Of a stretch of DNA of 64,000 bases, positions 25,683 to 35,194 are shown piece after piece. A program made the position numbers and the translations under genes. A model generated the notes under the pieces. That model was given only the letters and a program-made list of their open reading frames with translations, searched no databases and was not told the DNA's origin. Location of the stretch: contig CAYYPK010000009.1 of assembly GCA_964473525.1 (NCBI GenBank), positions 62,001 to 126,000 on the forward strand. Direction: 5' to 3'. The first letter of the stretch is position 1; every line of letters starts with the position of its first letter. The DNA comes from GCA-2687025 sp964473525 (GTDB lineage: Bacteria > Poribacteria > WGA-4E > GCA-2687025).

Positions 25683-26546
25683 CCTGGACCATGCCAGCCA
25701 CATCACGACGGCGCCACCGGCTATCGTGACGAGCGACCACATCTGGAACTCGCTCACACCATGCACCATCAGCGAGCCCTGCCACTCAGAGCCGTGTACG
25801 TAGTCGCGCAGCGTCCGCGTTTCCCAGCCCATGGGGGTCGACGTGAAGGCGAACACCTTCGTCAGCCGCCAGAACTCGCTCACTAACCGAACGGACGCCA
25901 GCAGTATCAGTGACAAGCCGAAGAGGGCGCCCGGTCGACTGTCCAGCTTCTTGCGGAGCGTCCACGCCACCGTGAACGCCGCCGCTAGCATGGCGACGTC
26001 GTACAGCATCGTTGGGTGTACCGCGATGGCTTCGCCATCAACCAGGGTGGGTATCGTGCCGTTGGGGAACGCCAGAGCCCACGCCGCGTCCGTCGGTGGC
26101 CCGTAGTCGCCATCGCCCGACAGGAAGCAGCCAATACGCCCGCACGTCTGTCCGATCAGCGTTGCCGGCCCGACGGGGTCCAGCGCGTCGCCCAGCCGCC
26201 TGCCTACGACGTTCCCGCTGCTGTCCAGACGCGCGATCCGCCTGTCGCGGAACAGCATGATGAGAACCGCAGTGACGCCCCCCATCAGCCCACCGTACCA
26301 GGCCAGCCCCGCTCCGGAGAACAGCGCGGTCAAGTCCCAGCCGGTGAGACCGACATAATACAGCTTCGCCCCGGCGACCCCGCCGACGATGGACATGAAG
26401 ATGACCGACGAGGCGAGCTCGGACTCGATGCCTCTGCGGCTGTATTCGCGTTGTAGGACGACCAGAGCCGCCATGAAGCCGCACGCCATCATGAGACCGA
26501 ACGTGTGGATGCCGACGGGGCCGATGCGGAACAGGGTGGGGTACAT
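25665..26546 (-). CDS. lgt: Prolipoprotein diacylglyceryl transferase
   Basis: 293 aa, started at MYPTLFRIGPVGIHTFGL; the open frame extends upstream but the extension is Arg/Ala-rich and unlike Lgt. Seven hydrophobic helices. Signature GQTCGRIGCFLSGDGDYG (residues ~141-158) and HPTMLYD near residue 190, with the invariant Arg in the Lgt loop. Transfers diacylglycerol from phosphatidylglycerol to the lipobox cysteine of prolipoproteins in the inner membrane. Shares its 3' end (18 bp) with the VWA gene on the other strand. Confidence 0.95.
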   Translation of the reverse strand: MYPTLFRIGPVGIHTFGLMMACGFMAALVVLQREYSRRGIESELASSVIFMSIVGGVAGAKLYYVGLTGWDLTALFSGAGLAWYGGLMGGVTAVLIMLFRDRRIARLDSSGNVVGRRLGDALDPVGPATLIGQTCGRIGCFLSGDGDYGPPTDAAWALAFPNGTIPTLVDGEAIAVHPTMLYDVAMLAAAFTVAWTLRKKLDSRPGALFGLSLILLASVRLVSEFWRLTKVFAFTSTPMGWETRTLRDYVHGSEWQGSLMVHGVSEFQMWSLVTIAGGAVVMWLAWSRSRQDA

Positions 26547-26712
26547 GTGCGGGTTCGTCTCCGGTACCGGCCGGCCGATGCCTGGAAGCCGGCGCCGATG
26601 GACCAATAGTAGCGCGGCTGCCTCGCGATGCGCGTGTATCGCGCCGACGGTCTGACACGCGCGAAGATGCTTTTGCGCAGGCCTTGCGACTGTGGCCGAT
26701 GGTATCAGCAAC

Positions 26713-27552
26713 CTATCGCCCGCTGTGGAGCTGGCGGTACTCACGGGGTGGGCGCCCGCACTCCGTCTTGAACGCCTCGTTGAAGCGGCTCAGGCTGCGG
26801 AAACCGGCATCGAATGCGATGTCCCCAATGGGGTCGTCCGTGGTTACAAGGAGCCGCTGCACGTGCGAGATACGGTGCTGCGTGATGAACGTCGCCATCG
26901 TCGTGTCGAACGCGCGTCGGAACAGGTTCATGGCGTAGTTCGGGTGCAGACCGTTGTCCGCGGCGATTGACTCCATCGTCAGCGGAGCCTGGTAGTTCTG
27001 GGCGATATAGCACGCAAGCTGGTCGGCGCGCGAGAGGGTGGGATCAGGGTGTCGCCCGGCTGCCTGTGTGGATGTCGCACGCCCAAGCCGCAGTAACCGA
27101 GCCTGGACCTCCAGCTTCGCTGCGCGCTCGTACGTCGGATCGCCCTTCCGTAGCTCGCGCTCCCACTGCCGGAACTTCCGTTCGTCGGCGTTGTCGGAAG
27201 CGATGTCGGAGTCGGAATCCACGACCAATTCGCCTTTCAGAATTCGACTCACGACACCGAGGTCGATCCCGGCCCCGAGGAACTCGCTCAACGGCACCGT
27301 CACGACGTAGTAGGGCGTCTGACCCTCGTAGGCGACGATCTGGTGTGGGATCGCCGCCCAAAAGACGGCCAGCTTCCCGGCTTGGACCGTGGTGCGATGG
27401 CCTCCTAGCAGATACGTCAGTGACCCGGCTTCGAGCAGGTTCATCTCGACCTCGTTGTGCCGATCCGGTCGAGGCATGCGAGCGGGCGTCCAGAGTTCAC
27501 ATGTGAACCCATAGGGCAGAAACTCAGGACGTGCGTTGTCGAAGCGGGCCAT
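26713..27552 (-). CDS. AraC-family transcriptional regulator
   Basis: 279 aa from ATG 27552; an upstream ATG at 27582 is possible. Residues ~15-110 form a cupin sensor domain (EVEMNLLEAGSLTYLLGG, FWAAIPHQI). Residues ~175-275 form the double helix-turn-helix (LTMESIAADNGLHPNYAMNL, IGDIAFDAGFRSLSRFNEAF, GRPPREYR). A TATACT box lies just 6 bases before the start, suggesting a leaderless or very short-leader transcript. Divergent from the two pectate lyase genes 88 bp away, so it probably controls them in response to a uronate or oligosaccharide. Confidence 0.9.
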   Translation of the reverse strand: MARFDNARPEFLPYGFTCELWTPARMPRPDRHNEVEMNLLEAGSLTYLLGGHRTTVQAGKLAVFWAAIPHQIVAYEGQTPYYVVTVPLSEFLGAGIDLGVVSRILKGELVVDSDSDIASDNADERKFRQWERELRKGDPTYERAAKLEVQARLLRLGRATSTQAAGRHPDPTLSRADQLACYIAQNYQAPLTMESIAADNGLHPNYAMNLFRRAFDTTMATFITQHRISHVQRLLVTTDDPIGDIAFDAGFRSLSRFNEAFKTECGRPPREYRQLHSGR

Positions 27553-27640
27553 GGCCTTAGTATACCGCCAGAATACGTCCATATAGAGGGGGAACTTCGG
27601 TAAAGTCGGGAGTATCCTGATGGTGGAAGGAGGCCGTGCC

Positions 27641-28666
27641 ATGAAGATGAGGGTACTGTTCGTCGGCGCGCTACTGACGGCCGCGTTGCTGTACGCGCCG
27701 TTCTCCGAAGCGAAGCGGTATCGGTGGCGCGACTACGACGACAAGCCGGCCGAGTGGTTCGCGTCGGACGAAGCGCGCCGCATCGCGAACAACATCCTGA
27801 CCTACCAGAGCGGTCACGGCGGCTTCACCAAGAACGACGACATGGTGTCGGAGCCGTACGATGGCGACCCCGCAGATCTCTACTCGACGTTCGACAACGG
27901 GGCGACCCACGGGCAACTGCCCTTCATTGCGCGGGTGTACTGGGCGACGCAGGACGAGACCTACGCCGAAGCGTTCGGGAAAGCCATCGACTACATTCTC
28001 CGCGCACAGTATCCCAACGGCGGGTTCCCGCAGAGGTACCCACTTCGCGACCGCTATTCCGACCACATCACCTTTAACGACGGCGCGATGATCGGGGTGA
28101 TGCGCGCGCTACAGACCGCCATGGAAGACGAGGCGTACGACTTCATCGGACAGGATCGCCTGCGGAAGGTCCGCGACGCCTGGGAGCGCGGGTTGGTGTG
28201 CATCCTGCGCGCGCAGATCGTGGTCAATGGGCGGAAGACCGTTTGGTGCGCCCAGCACGATCCAGATACGCTCGAACCGCGCGGCGCCCGGTCCTACGAG
28301 CACCCGTCCCTGAGTGGCGCGGAGAGCGCGGGTATCCTGACGTTTCTGATGGATCAGCAGAATCCGTCGGCGGAGATCGCCGACGCGGTGCATGCGGGCG
28401 CGGCGTGGTACGCGGCGTCGGCGCTCTCGGGCATCCGCGTGGAACGGACGGGTGGCGATACTATCGTCGTCGAAGAACCGGACGCGCTTCCGACTTGGGG
28501 CCGGTTCTACGAGATCGGCTCGAACCGCCCCATTTTCAGCGGCCGCGACGGCGTCATCAAATACTCCATCGCTGAGATCGAGCGCGAACGGCGCGGCGGA
28601 TACGCGTGGTACGGCGGTTGGGGTCGACGCGTCGCGGATCGGTATGCCGTGTGGAGTGACCGCTAG
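27641..28666 (+). CDS. Secreted pectate lyase, family PL10
   Basis: 341 aa from ATG 27641, with AAGGAGG at an ideal distance; ATG 27620 is less likely. Signal peptide residues 1-~24 (VLFVGALLTAALLYAPFSEA). PL10 signatures: HGGFTKN near residue 60, YPNGGFPQRYP near 125, VWCAQHDPDTLEPRGARSYE near 205, HPSLSGAESAGI, and RFYEIGSNRPIFSGRDGVIK near 290. Cleaves pectate/polygalacturonate by beta-elimination with Ca2+. Secreted, followed by a second lyase after 49 bp, and divergent from an AraC regulator. Confidence 0.95.
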   Translation: MKMRVLFVGALLTAALLYAPFSEAKRYRWRDYDDKPAEWFASDEARRIANNILTYQSGHGGFTKNDDMVSEPYDGDPADLYSTFDNGATHGQLPFIARVYWATQDETYAEAFGKAIDYILRAQYPNGGFPQRYPLRDRYSDHITFNDGAMIGVMRALQTAMEDEAYDFIGQDRLRKVRDAWERGLVCILRAQIVVNGRKTVWCAQHDPDTLEPRGARSYEHPSLSGAESAGILTFLMDQQNPSAEIADAVHAGAAWYAASALSGIRVERTGGDTIVVEEPDALPTWGRFYEIGSNRPIFSGRDGVIKYSIAEIERERRGGYAWYGGWGRRVADRYAVWSDR

Positions 28667-28715
28667 TCGCGCCTCGCGCCGACCTGCTCTGGCGCTATCA
28701 GGGGAGGAGAGCATC

Positions 28716-30146
28716 GTGGACAATAGACATGGCGCCGCACGCCGCTCGCTTATTGGCCTGTGCCTCGCGACATGCGTGCTCTACCCACACGCATTCGCGT
28801 CCGAGACACCGGCAGTTGCAGCCTTCCCCGGCGCGGAGGGACATGGCGCCATGACGCGCGGCGGCAGGGGCGGGCGAGTGATCGCCGTGACGACCCTGAA
28901 CGACTCTGGGCCAGGAAGCTTGCGCGACGCCGTCGACGCCGAGGGGCCGCGCACCGTGGTCTTTCGCGTCTCCGGCACGATCGTCCTCGAAAGCCGCTTA
29001 AATATCCGCAATCCCTACATCACGATCGCCGGACAGACCGCGCCAGGCGACGGCATCACCCTTCGCAAGAACCAACTATCGATCGGCGCGGACGAGGTGA
29101 TCATCCGGTACATGCGGGTGCGACTTGGCGACGAATCCGAGGAAGACGCCGACGCCGTCTCGGGGCGCTATCACAAGAACATCATCCTCGACCACATATC
29201 AGCCAGTTGGAGCGTCGATGAAACCGTCTCCATCTACCACTGTGAGGATCTGACCGTCCAGTGGTGCCTGATCGCGGAGAGCATGTACCAGTCTCACCAC
29301 GCCAAAGGCACACACGGGTACGGTGGCATCTGGGGATCGAACCGCAGCACTTACCACCACAACCTGCTGGCGCACCACACCAGTCGGAATCCTCGCTTTG
29401 CGTCGGGCTGCGGCTACACCGACTACCGCAACAACGTAGTCTACAACTGGGGCTACAACAGCGCGTACGGCGGCGAGAACGAGCAGCCAGGCAAGGACGA
29501 ATTCAACTTCACCGCCGTCAACATGGTGGGCAACTACTACAAGCCGGGGCCGGCGACGACACCAGACGAACGGCTACACCGCATCGTCAGCCCATCGTCC
29601 CGCCGGGAGGGCGAAGGCTACGGCAAGTGGTATGTCGCGGGGAACGTCGTCGAGGGCAGTCCAGAGGTGACGGCGGACAACTGGAACGGCGGCGTCCAGC
29701 CGCAGCACGGCGACAAGTACCTCGCGGAGTTGAGAGCCGACGAACCGTGGGATGCGGTACGGATCCACGAGCAGACCGCCGAGGACGCGTACCGTTCCGT
29801 GCTGGCACACGCTGGGGCGTCCTTGTCCCGCGACGCGGTGGACACGCGGATTATCGCCGAGACGCGCGGCGGCTATGCCACCTATGAAGGCGCCACCTAC
29901 GAACAGAACAAGCGCGTGGCGAACCCGGACGACAAGTCAGGCATCATCGACTCACCGGCGGATGTCGGGGGATGGCCTGAACTTGTCAGCGAGCCCGCGC
30001 CCGCGGATACCGACGGCGACGGGATGCCCGACGAATGGGAAGCTCAGCGCGAACTAGACGCGAACGATGCTTCCGACGGGTCGAAGGACAGGGACGGCGA
30101 CGGCTATACGAACGTCGAGGAGTACATCAATGGGCTGGTCGAGTAG
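28716..30146 (+). CDS. Secreted PL1-like polysaccharide lyase with Ca-binding tail
   Basis: 476 aa from GTG 28716 with GGGGAGGAG upstream; the longer frame overlapping the PL10 gene is rejected. Signal peptide to ~residue 29 (LIGLCLATCVLYPHAFA). Right-handed beta-helix of the PL1/pectate-lyase type: AFPGAEGHGAMTRGGRGG at ~35-52, SLRDAVDAEGPRTVVFRVSG, then Asn/His-rich turns (NIILDHISASWSVDETVS, STYHHNLLAHHTSRNPRF). The C terminus ends in two Ca-binding loops, DTDGDGMPDEWE and DRDGDGYTNVEEY, like the repeats that close many secreted lyases. Likely acts on pectin or a related polyuronate with the PL10 enzyme. Confidence 0.92.
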   Translation: MDNRHGAARRSLIGLCLATCVLYPHAFASETPAVAAFPGAEGHGAMTRGGRGGRVIAVTTLNDSGPGSLRDAVDAEGPRTVVFRVSGTIVLESRLNIRNPYITIAGQTAPGDGITLRKNQLSIGADEVIIRYMRVRLGDESEEDADAVSGRYHKNIILDHISASWSVDETVSIYHCEDLTVQWCLIAESMYQSHHAKGTHGYGGIWGSNRSTYHHNLLAHHTSRNPRFASGCGYTDYRNNVVYNWGYNSAYGGENEQPGKDEFNFTAVNMVGNYYKPGPATTPDERLHRIVSPSSRREGEGYGKWYVAGNVVEGSPEVTADNWNGGVQPQHGDKYLAELRADEPWDAVRIHEQTAEDAYRSVLAHAGASLSRDAVDTRIIAETRGGYATYEGATYEQNKRVANPDDKSGIIDSPADVGGWPELVSEPAPADTDGDGMPDEWEAQRELDANDASDGSKDRDGDGYTNVEEYINGLVE

Positions 30147-30249
30147 CGCGTTTCGCCTGCGGCCGCGCGATCGTCGGCAAAGCACGCCGCAGTCGTAGAC
30201 GAGTGCGTGTTCATGAAGAGGGCAACCCCAGACTGCCGCTCTTCGACGC

Positions 30250-31224
30250 TCATCCGTAGACATCCTCGATGAGCGCCCGAATGTATCCCACGGCGTAGGC
30301 TATGCCCGCCCATCCCGCCTTTGCCTGCGGGAACCGGGGCGTGTGGTCCATCATGTACGGCCCGTTGAATCCGTTGTCGCGATAGATCGCCATCGCGCGC
30401 CTCATGTCGATGTCGCCCTCGTCGATGAACACCTCGGCGAAGCGCGGCAGGACGCCTCGCACGTTGCGGAAGTGCACCCACGCGACGCGTCCGGCGGCGG
30501 ACATCTCCTCGATGGCGTCGTAGACTCCTTCTCCCAGCAACTCCGTCACGCATCCCTGGCAGAACACCATGCCGTGTTCCGCTGGGCTCCCCATGTCGAA
30601 GATGCGCCGGAACTGGTCCATCGTCGAGCATATCTGGGCGACGCCTCCCAGCGGCTCTGGAATAGGCGGATCGTCGGGATGCAGCGCCATGCGCACGCCG
30701 GCCTGCCTCGCCACGGGAAGCACCCCGCTCAGGAACGCCTCCATGCGCTCCCACATCTCGTCTTCGCCCACCGGTGGATCGTGACGCTTAACGTCGGAGG
30801 CGTCGAACTCCGCGCGGTCGAACGTGCTGTACGCCACTCCCCCACGGCCGATGTCCGAGATCGTGCGGAAGTTCCCCATGGGCTTGAAGTTCCACCCAAG
30901 GTTCTGGATGCCAGCGCGACCCATGGCCTCCAGCATGCGTCCCCACGCTTCGATCTTCTCGTCCATCTCCGGTTTACCCAGCGTGATGGACGGCCAGCAC
31001 GACATGAACAGGTTGTTCAGGGTCATGCCGTGGCTCTCGACCTGCTCGCGCGCCTGCTCGAACGCCTCCGTGTGGTCGACGCCGTCCTGGATGCTGGCGC
31101 CTCTATCCACGGCGCCCCCGCCACGACGCAGGTCGACGTGGATCATGTCGACGCTGATCGCCCGCAGAAAGCTCAGCATCTCGTCATCGAGAGCTGAGAG
31201 CGACACCTGATGCTGGATGTACAT
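30250..31224 (-). CDS. uxuA: Mannonate dehydratase-like (UxuA) protein
   Basis: 324 aa. TIM-barrel protein with UxuA-type motifs: MALHPDDPPIPEPLGG (residues ~180-195, containing metal-binding His and the Asp pair), MVFCQGCVTELLG near 220, and AWVHFRNVRG near 252. UxuA converts D-mannonate to 2-keto-3-deoxygluconate with Mn/Fe. Some divergent members act on other sugar acids. Convergent to the lyase genes; uronates released by lyases feed pathways passing through such a dehydratase, so the placement is functionally sensible. Slightly shorter than E. coli UxuA (394 aa), as in other bacterial homologues. Confidence 0.85.
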   Translation of the reverse strand: MYIQHQVSLSALDDEMLSFLRAISVDMIHVDLRRGGGAVDRGASIQDGVDHTEAFEQAREQVESHGMTLNNLFMSCWPSITLGKPEMDEKIEAWGRMLEAMGRAGIQNLGWNFKPMGNFRTISDIGRGGVAYSTFDRAEFDASDVKRHDPPVGEDEMWERMEAFLSGVLPVARQAGVRMALHPDDPPIPEPLGGVAQICSTMDQFRRIFDMGSPAEHGMVFCQGCVTELLGEGVYDAIEEMSAAGRVAWVHFRNVRGVLPRFAEVFIDEGDIDMRRAMAIYRDNGFNGPYMMDHTPRFPQAKAGWAGIAYAVGYIRALIEDVYG

Positions 31225-31269
31225 GCAAACTCCCTCCGCTAGCGCGCGTAGCCCAACGCCAACGAACTG

Positions 31270-33207
31270 CTACCGCGCCACGCCCGAGTGACCGTCCACT
31301 TCCGACATCGGCTCCGCGCGTCCGCCAAGGTGCTCCGCGAGGAAGGCCTCGGCGCGCGCGAAGAAGTGCAGCCGGTTCTCAGGGCGAGCAAGGCCATGGC
31401 CTTCGTCCGTGTAGACGATGTACTCCACGGTCTTTCCGTTCGCGCGCATCGCCTCCGCGATCCGGTCGCTCTCGGCTTGCTTCACGCGCGGATCGTTCGC
31501 GCCCTGTCCGATCAGCAACGGCGCCTGGATTTGGTCGGCGAAGTGCAGCGGCGAGCGCGATTTCAGGAACGCCTCATCCTTGTCGGGGTCGCCGATGCGA
31601 TGGAACAGCATCGGCCGCAGGGGCTCCCAATACGCCGGCATGTCGGTCAGGAACGTCATCAGATTGCTCGGGCCGACCAGATCTACGCCCGCTGCGAACA
31701 CATCAGGTGTGAACGTCAGACCTGCGAGCGTCGCATACCCGCCGTAAGACGCGCCCATGATCGCGATCCGCGAGCGGTCGGCCGTCCCTCGTTCGACGAG
31801 CCAGTCGACGCCGTCGAGGAGGTCGTCGTGCATCTTCCCTCCCCACTCACGGTCGCCCGCGTTCATGAAGGCCTTGCCGTAGCCGGTGGAGCCACGGAAG
31901 TTGATCTGTAGCACCGCGTACCCTCGGTTTGCCAGCCACTGCGTGGACGCCTTGTAGCCCCAGGTGTCTCGCCCATACGGTCCACCGTGGACGAGGACCA
32001 CCGTAGGCAGGTTCCGTGGCGGTTGACCCACTGGCGTCGTCAAGTACCCATGGACCGTGAGGCCGTCGCGCGACTGGAACGAGATGGGTTCCATCCGCGC
32101 TAGTGTCGCCTCATCCAGTTGCGGTTGGCTTGTGAAGAGCTGCGTATGCGTCTGTGTCGCGCGCTCGTACAGGTAGAAGCTCGCCGACGCGTCGTCCGTC
32201 TCGTACATCACGGCCCACAGACTGTCAGCCACATCCCGACTGACGACACGGAACTGGCCGCGCTGAATCGCGCCCAAAGCGGCCAGGTCGGCTTCGATGT
32301 CCTCGTCCACGATCTCCCACTCGAGCGTCTCGCGGAGTACCCCGGCGGCTTGCGGCAGGCCGGTGGTCGGGTGGATCATCGCTTCGGCGACATCGTACGT
32401 CGCATCTGCGGCAAGCGCCGTCTCTTCTCCCGAGCGCATATCCACCGCGAGCAATCGGCCTGTGTCGCCGTCGTGGTTCCCGATCACGTACAGGGTTGCC
32501 CCGTCCGATGACACGCCCACCGTCCAGCCAAATTCGGCCGCGGACCACGTGCGGATCGTCGTCCATTCATCTTCCGGGCCAGATCGACCGATGAGTTCCC
32601 GCCCGCCGTCGGGAGTGCTGACCGACCCAGCGCGGACCACCAGAGCCTTGTCGGCTACCCATCCATCGACGGCGCCGGGGCTCGTCGTGTCGAGTTCGAC
32701 GGCGCCGTTGCGCAGGTTGATTCGGTAGACATCGTGCCTGCGTCGGTCCTCCAGGTTGAGCGCGACGAGGATTTCCTCTGGCACGGCGGGGCTCGAGGCG
32801 ACCATCTCGGCTTTGACGCCCTGGAACGGGGTCAGATCACGCACCACGTTGGTGTCGAGGTCGATAGCGTACAGATGCCAGTTCTCGTCGCCGCCCGCGT
32901 CCTGGCCGTATAGCAGCTGCCGACCGTCGTAAGGCCAGAAGAAGTAAGGTACGCCGCGCTCGCGTTCGGAACTGATTATGCGGTCGTCGTCTTCGCCCAA
33001 CGTGCGGACCCACACCTGCATCACCCCGTTGTCGTCTGGAGCCCGGTACGCAAGTCGGCGTCCGTCTGGCGAGAGGCGCGCGTTGGCCCGTTCGGGATTT
33101 CCGAACAGGACGGTTCGAGGGATCAACGGAGGCGCCGCGGCGGACGCAACGCGACATCGGACGCAGCAGGACACGAGCAGGAGGAGGCAGACGATACCCA
33201 GGATCAC
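31270..33207 (-). CDS. S9 family (acylaminoacyl/prolyl oligopeptidase) peptidase
   Basis: 645 aa from a GTG at 33207 with GGAG 8 bases upstream; the longer open frame has no plausible upstream start. N-terminal hydrophobic signal (LGIVCLLLLVSCCVRC), with a possible lipobox-type Cys. Residues ~40-370 form a WD40/beta-propeller; residues ~400-640 the alpha/beta hydrolase, with VLVHGGPYGRDTWGY (oxyanion region), the nucleophile elbow GASYGGY, the Asp in GQGANDPRV and the His in TDEGHG. Periplasmic or surface oligopeptidase. Alone between the uxuA and GFA genes. Confidence 0.92.
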   Translation of the reverse strand: MILGIVCLLLLVSCCVRCRVASAAAPPLIPRTVLFGNPERANARLSPDGRRLAYRAPDDNGVMQVWVRTLGEDDDRIISSERERGVPYFFWPYDGRQLLYGQDAGGDENWHLYAIDLDTNVVRDLTPFQGVKAEMVASSPAVPEEILVALNLEDRRRHDVYRINLRNGAVELDTTSPGAVDGWVADKALVVRAGSVSTPDGGRELIGRSGPEDEWTTIRTWSAAEFGWTVGVSSDGATLYVIGNHDGDTGRLLAVDMRSGEETALAADATYDVAEAMIHPTTGLPQAAGVLRETLEWEIVDEDIEADLAALGAIQRGQFRVVSRDVADSLWAVMYETDDASASFYLYERATQTHTQLFTSQPQLDEATLARMEPISFQSRDGLTVHGYLTTPVGQPPRNLPTVVLVHGGPYGRDTWGYKASTQWLANRGYAVLQINFRGSTGYGKAFMNAGDREWGGKMHDDLLDGVDWLVERGTADRSRIAIMGASYGGYATLAGLTFTPDVFAAGVDLVGPSNLMTFLTDMPAYWEPLRPMLFHRIGDPDKDEAFLKSRSPLHFADQIQAPLLIGQGANDPRVKQAESDRIAEAMRANGKTVEYIVYTDEGHGLARPENRLHFFARAEAFLAEHLGGRAEPMSEVDGHSGVAR

Positions 33208-33470
33208 AGCGGGGCTCCAGACTGTCAGGTCTGTATCGCGACATCCACCGAGTGTAAAACGCGCCGACCGCCGCAGCAATTCACACGGCGCATATCTACC
33301 TGACGGTCGATCCTGGATACCCATCTGTACCGCTATGTGGCGCGCCCCGACAGTGCGCGAGGATATCGACGGCGCCGCGTGTGCCGCGCGCTCCCCGGTG
33401 GCTTGGGCCCGGCTCGGCCGTACGTATCCGACGCGCAAGCGGCTCTTGCGTGGATCGTCGTCGGCTGCTG

Positions 33471-33851
33471 TCAGGGGGTGATCCAGGAGAGCTTCTCCTC
33501 CTCCCAAGTGCTGCCCTCGGGCGGGAACGCCTCTGGATCGTCAAGGGTGCAGGTCGTAATGTCCGTCCGTGGGTCGCCGAGGGCGTAGTAGGTGAGCTGC
33601 GAGCCGCAGTTCCCGCAGAAGCCGCGCTGGGCGGCCCTGCCGTCCTCACGGGTGTACGCATAGATCGTGGGCTCGCCACGCGTGAACGTCACGCCGTTCG
33701 CCGGAACCGACACCCAGGCGGAACCGGGAGCCCCATGCGCCACCCGGCAGTTTGCGCAGTAGCACATGCCGCCCCCTGCGATCTCGTCATTATCCAGGCG
33801 GTACCGCACGCTTCCGCAGACACAGCCGCCCTCGACCGTCTTCGTAGCCAT
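33471..33851 (-). CDS. GFA/CENP-V family zinc protein
   Basis: 126 aa from ATG 33851. Zinc-binding cysteines are in the family order: C10-x-C12, C30-x-C32-x-x-C35 and C79-x-x-C82 (GFCGNCGSQL). Small all-beta cytoplasmic protein named after glutathione-dependent formaldehyde-activating enzyme, but most members have no proven activity. The start was moved in from the longer frame because MATKTVEGGCVCG is the usual N terminus. Confidence 0.92.
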   Translation of the reverse strand: MATKTVEGGCVCGSVRYRLDNDEIAGGGMCYCANCRVAHGAPGSAWVSVPANGVTFTRGEPTIYAYTREDGRAAQRGFCGNCGSQLTYYALGDPRTDITTCTLDDPEAFPPEGSTWEEEKLSWITP

Positions 33852-33998
33852 TGCCGTCCCTTTCGTCAGGTGTGTGTCGAGTACTCCCCTGTCAGGAGCT
33901 CTGCGATGTTGTCGACGGGTATGGAATGTCAGTCGAGAGCGTCCACCGGACGCTCGCGGCCTGGCTTTCGAGGCCAGCGATTCCCTCGACAACAGCGC
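33852..33998. other. Decayed intergenic segment
   Basis: Between the GFA gene and the broken gene beginning at 34556. Contains minus-strand open frame without recognisable motif; probably the eroded remainder of the pseudogene. Confidence 0.3.
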
Positions 33999-34556
33999 TT
34001 AGCGCCCTACGGCCTCCCGCCGAGGATAACGCTTCCCCGCCAGTGCGCGCTCCTTCCAGCGCCGCGAGCGCCTCCTCATGCCGTAGCACGGATGACGAAG
34101 CGGACGCTCGCCGCGATCCCTTGCTCGCCCGCCCAACACCTCGTCCCGGTGCAACGCCACGGGGCACAGGAGCGCCTCGCGCCCGGCTTCCCCCTTCGGG
34201 CCGACAGTCCTCTCCACGAAGTTCAGGCGGATGTTGATACCCATCGGCTTCAGGGGTCACCAGCCGACGTTTACGGCGCCGCCGACCGTGTTCACGCTGT
34301 TCGTCTCGCCCTGCACAATGAATGCTTGACCTGAATCCCCCATGATCGTGTCGTAGTCGACATCGTGACCGAGGTAGTTCAGGACGATCTCAATCCCACG
34401 GGCGTAGCTGTTGGCGTACTCATCTGCCCCCGGTGGAATCCAGTCCGAAAGTCTTTCGCTGCCGGGCGCTCCATTCTCATGCGCGCTGCCCACAGCGTTC
34501 GATGCTACGGTTAGACCAAGAGCGCACACAGTCACGACGAGAATCCATCGAGCCAT
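33999..34556 (-). pseudogene. Secreted protein broken by in-frame TGA
   Basis: The first open frame (34257-34556, 99 aa) has a signal peptide (MARWILVVTVCALGLTVASN, cleavage near residue 24) followed by IVLNYLGHDVDYDTIMGDSG, which recalls C39-like/BtrH-type N-terminal regions. It stops at TGA 34257-34259, yet the same frame continues beyond it as PLKPMGINIRLNFVERTVG to 33999. Reading the TGA as Trp would give V-G-W-W-P-L-K-P, plausible for this family. Beyond about residue 125 similarity fades and the frame appears to degrade. Since TGA is used as an ordinary stop elsewhere in the window, recoding is unlikely and a TGG-to-TGA mutation is preferred. Confidence 0.5.
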
Positions 34557-35194
34557 CTACCTGCCAGCTCTGATAGCGACCCTGACGCCGCGACTACCAT
34601 CCCAACCGAGATGCGCGATCGCAGATCCGCTCTGTGAACGAGTGGGACGACGGTCGGACAGTGTCTAGCGGAATCTCACGGCTGGCCTGCCCGCCAGGGT
34701 CAGGACACGGCGCCCGTTCTCGTTGAATCATCCGTCGGATGATGTCTCTGTCGATTTCCGCACGGAACTCTCAGCTTCGGCCAGGGCGTAACGACGCGAC
34801 ACTACGGCTCCAGGGTCCAAATATCCTCCTCCACTTGCCCAAAGTAGCCGAAGTACCTGGGCGCAGGCAGGGAGCCCTCGCGGCGTACGTTCACGATGCC
34901 CCGCCGGGCCGGCTGGCGTCGTTCGGGTGTTGACCATATCCAGGTTGGCGGCAGGACGTATGTCGCAGCGGCGCCATCGACTGAGCCGGAATAGGGGAGC
35001 GTCGCTACGGTCTGCGCGGTGGCGCTTTCTAACCACGCTGATAGTGACGACGTGCCGCCGACCATGGCCGGCTCGTAGTAGGGCAGGTCACACGGCTACG
35101 ATACGCCGCCGCGCCTACGCGCCAGCTAGCTGCGAGTCACCGTCTGGCTAGAATGTGACATAATCCAGGTCACTCGCGCCGACCTGAGCAGACG
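34557..35194. other. 638-bp intergenic stretch, possibly decayed
   Basis: No complete gene is convincing. A minus-strand open frame (34802-35065) is listed separately. A TAGAAT and a CATAAT box occur near 35149-35164, upstream of the small gene at 35195, but without good -35 elements. Confidence 0.35.
34802..35065 (-). pseudogene. Possible C-terminal remnant of an unknown protein
   Basis: 87-codon frame whose middle and end (GIVNVRREGSLPAPRYFGYF, then QVEEDIWTLEP) has protein-like composition rather than the Arg-rich character of shadow frames. A TAG lies just upstream in frame and no ribosome site is seen. May be the 3' remnant of a larger secreted or enzyme gene. Weak call. Confidence 0.2.

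Noticed and set aside
30343..31197. Plus-strand frame opposite the mannonate dehydratase gene
   Set aside because: His/Val/Arg-rich antisense shadow without motif; the minus strand has UxuA motifs.
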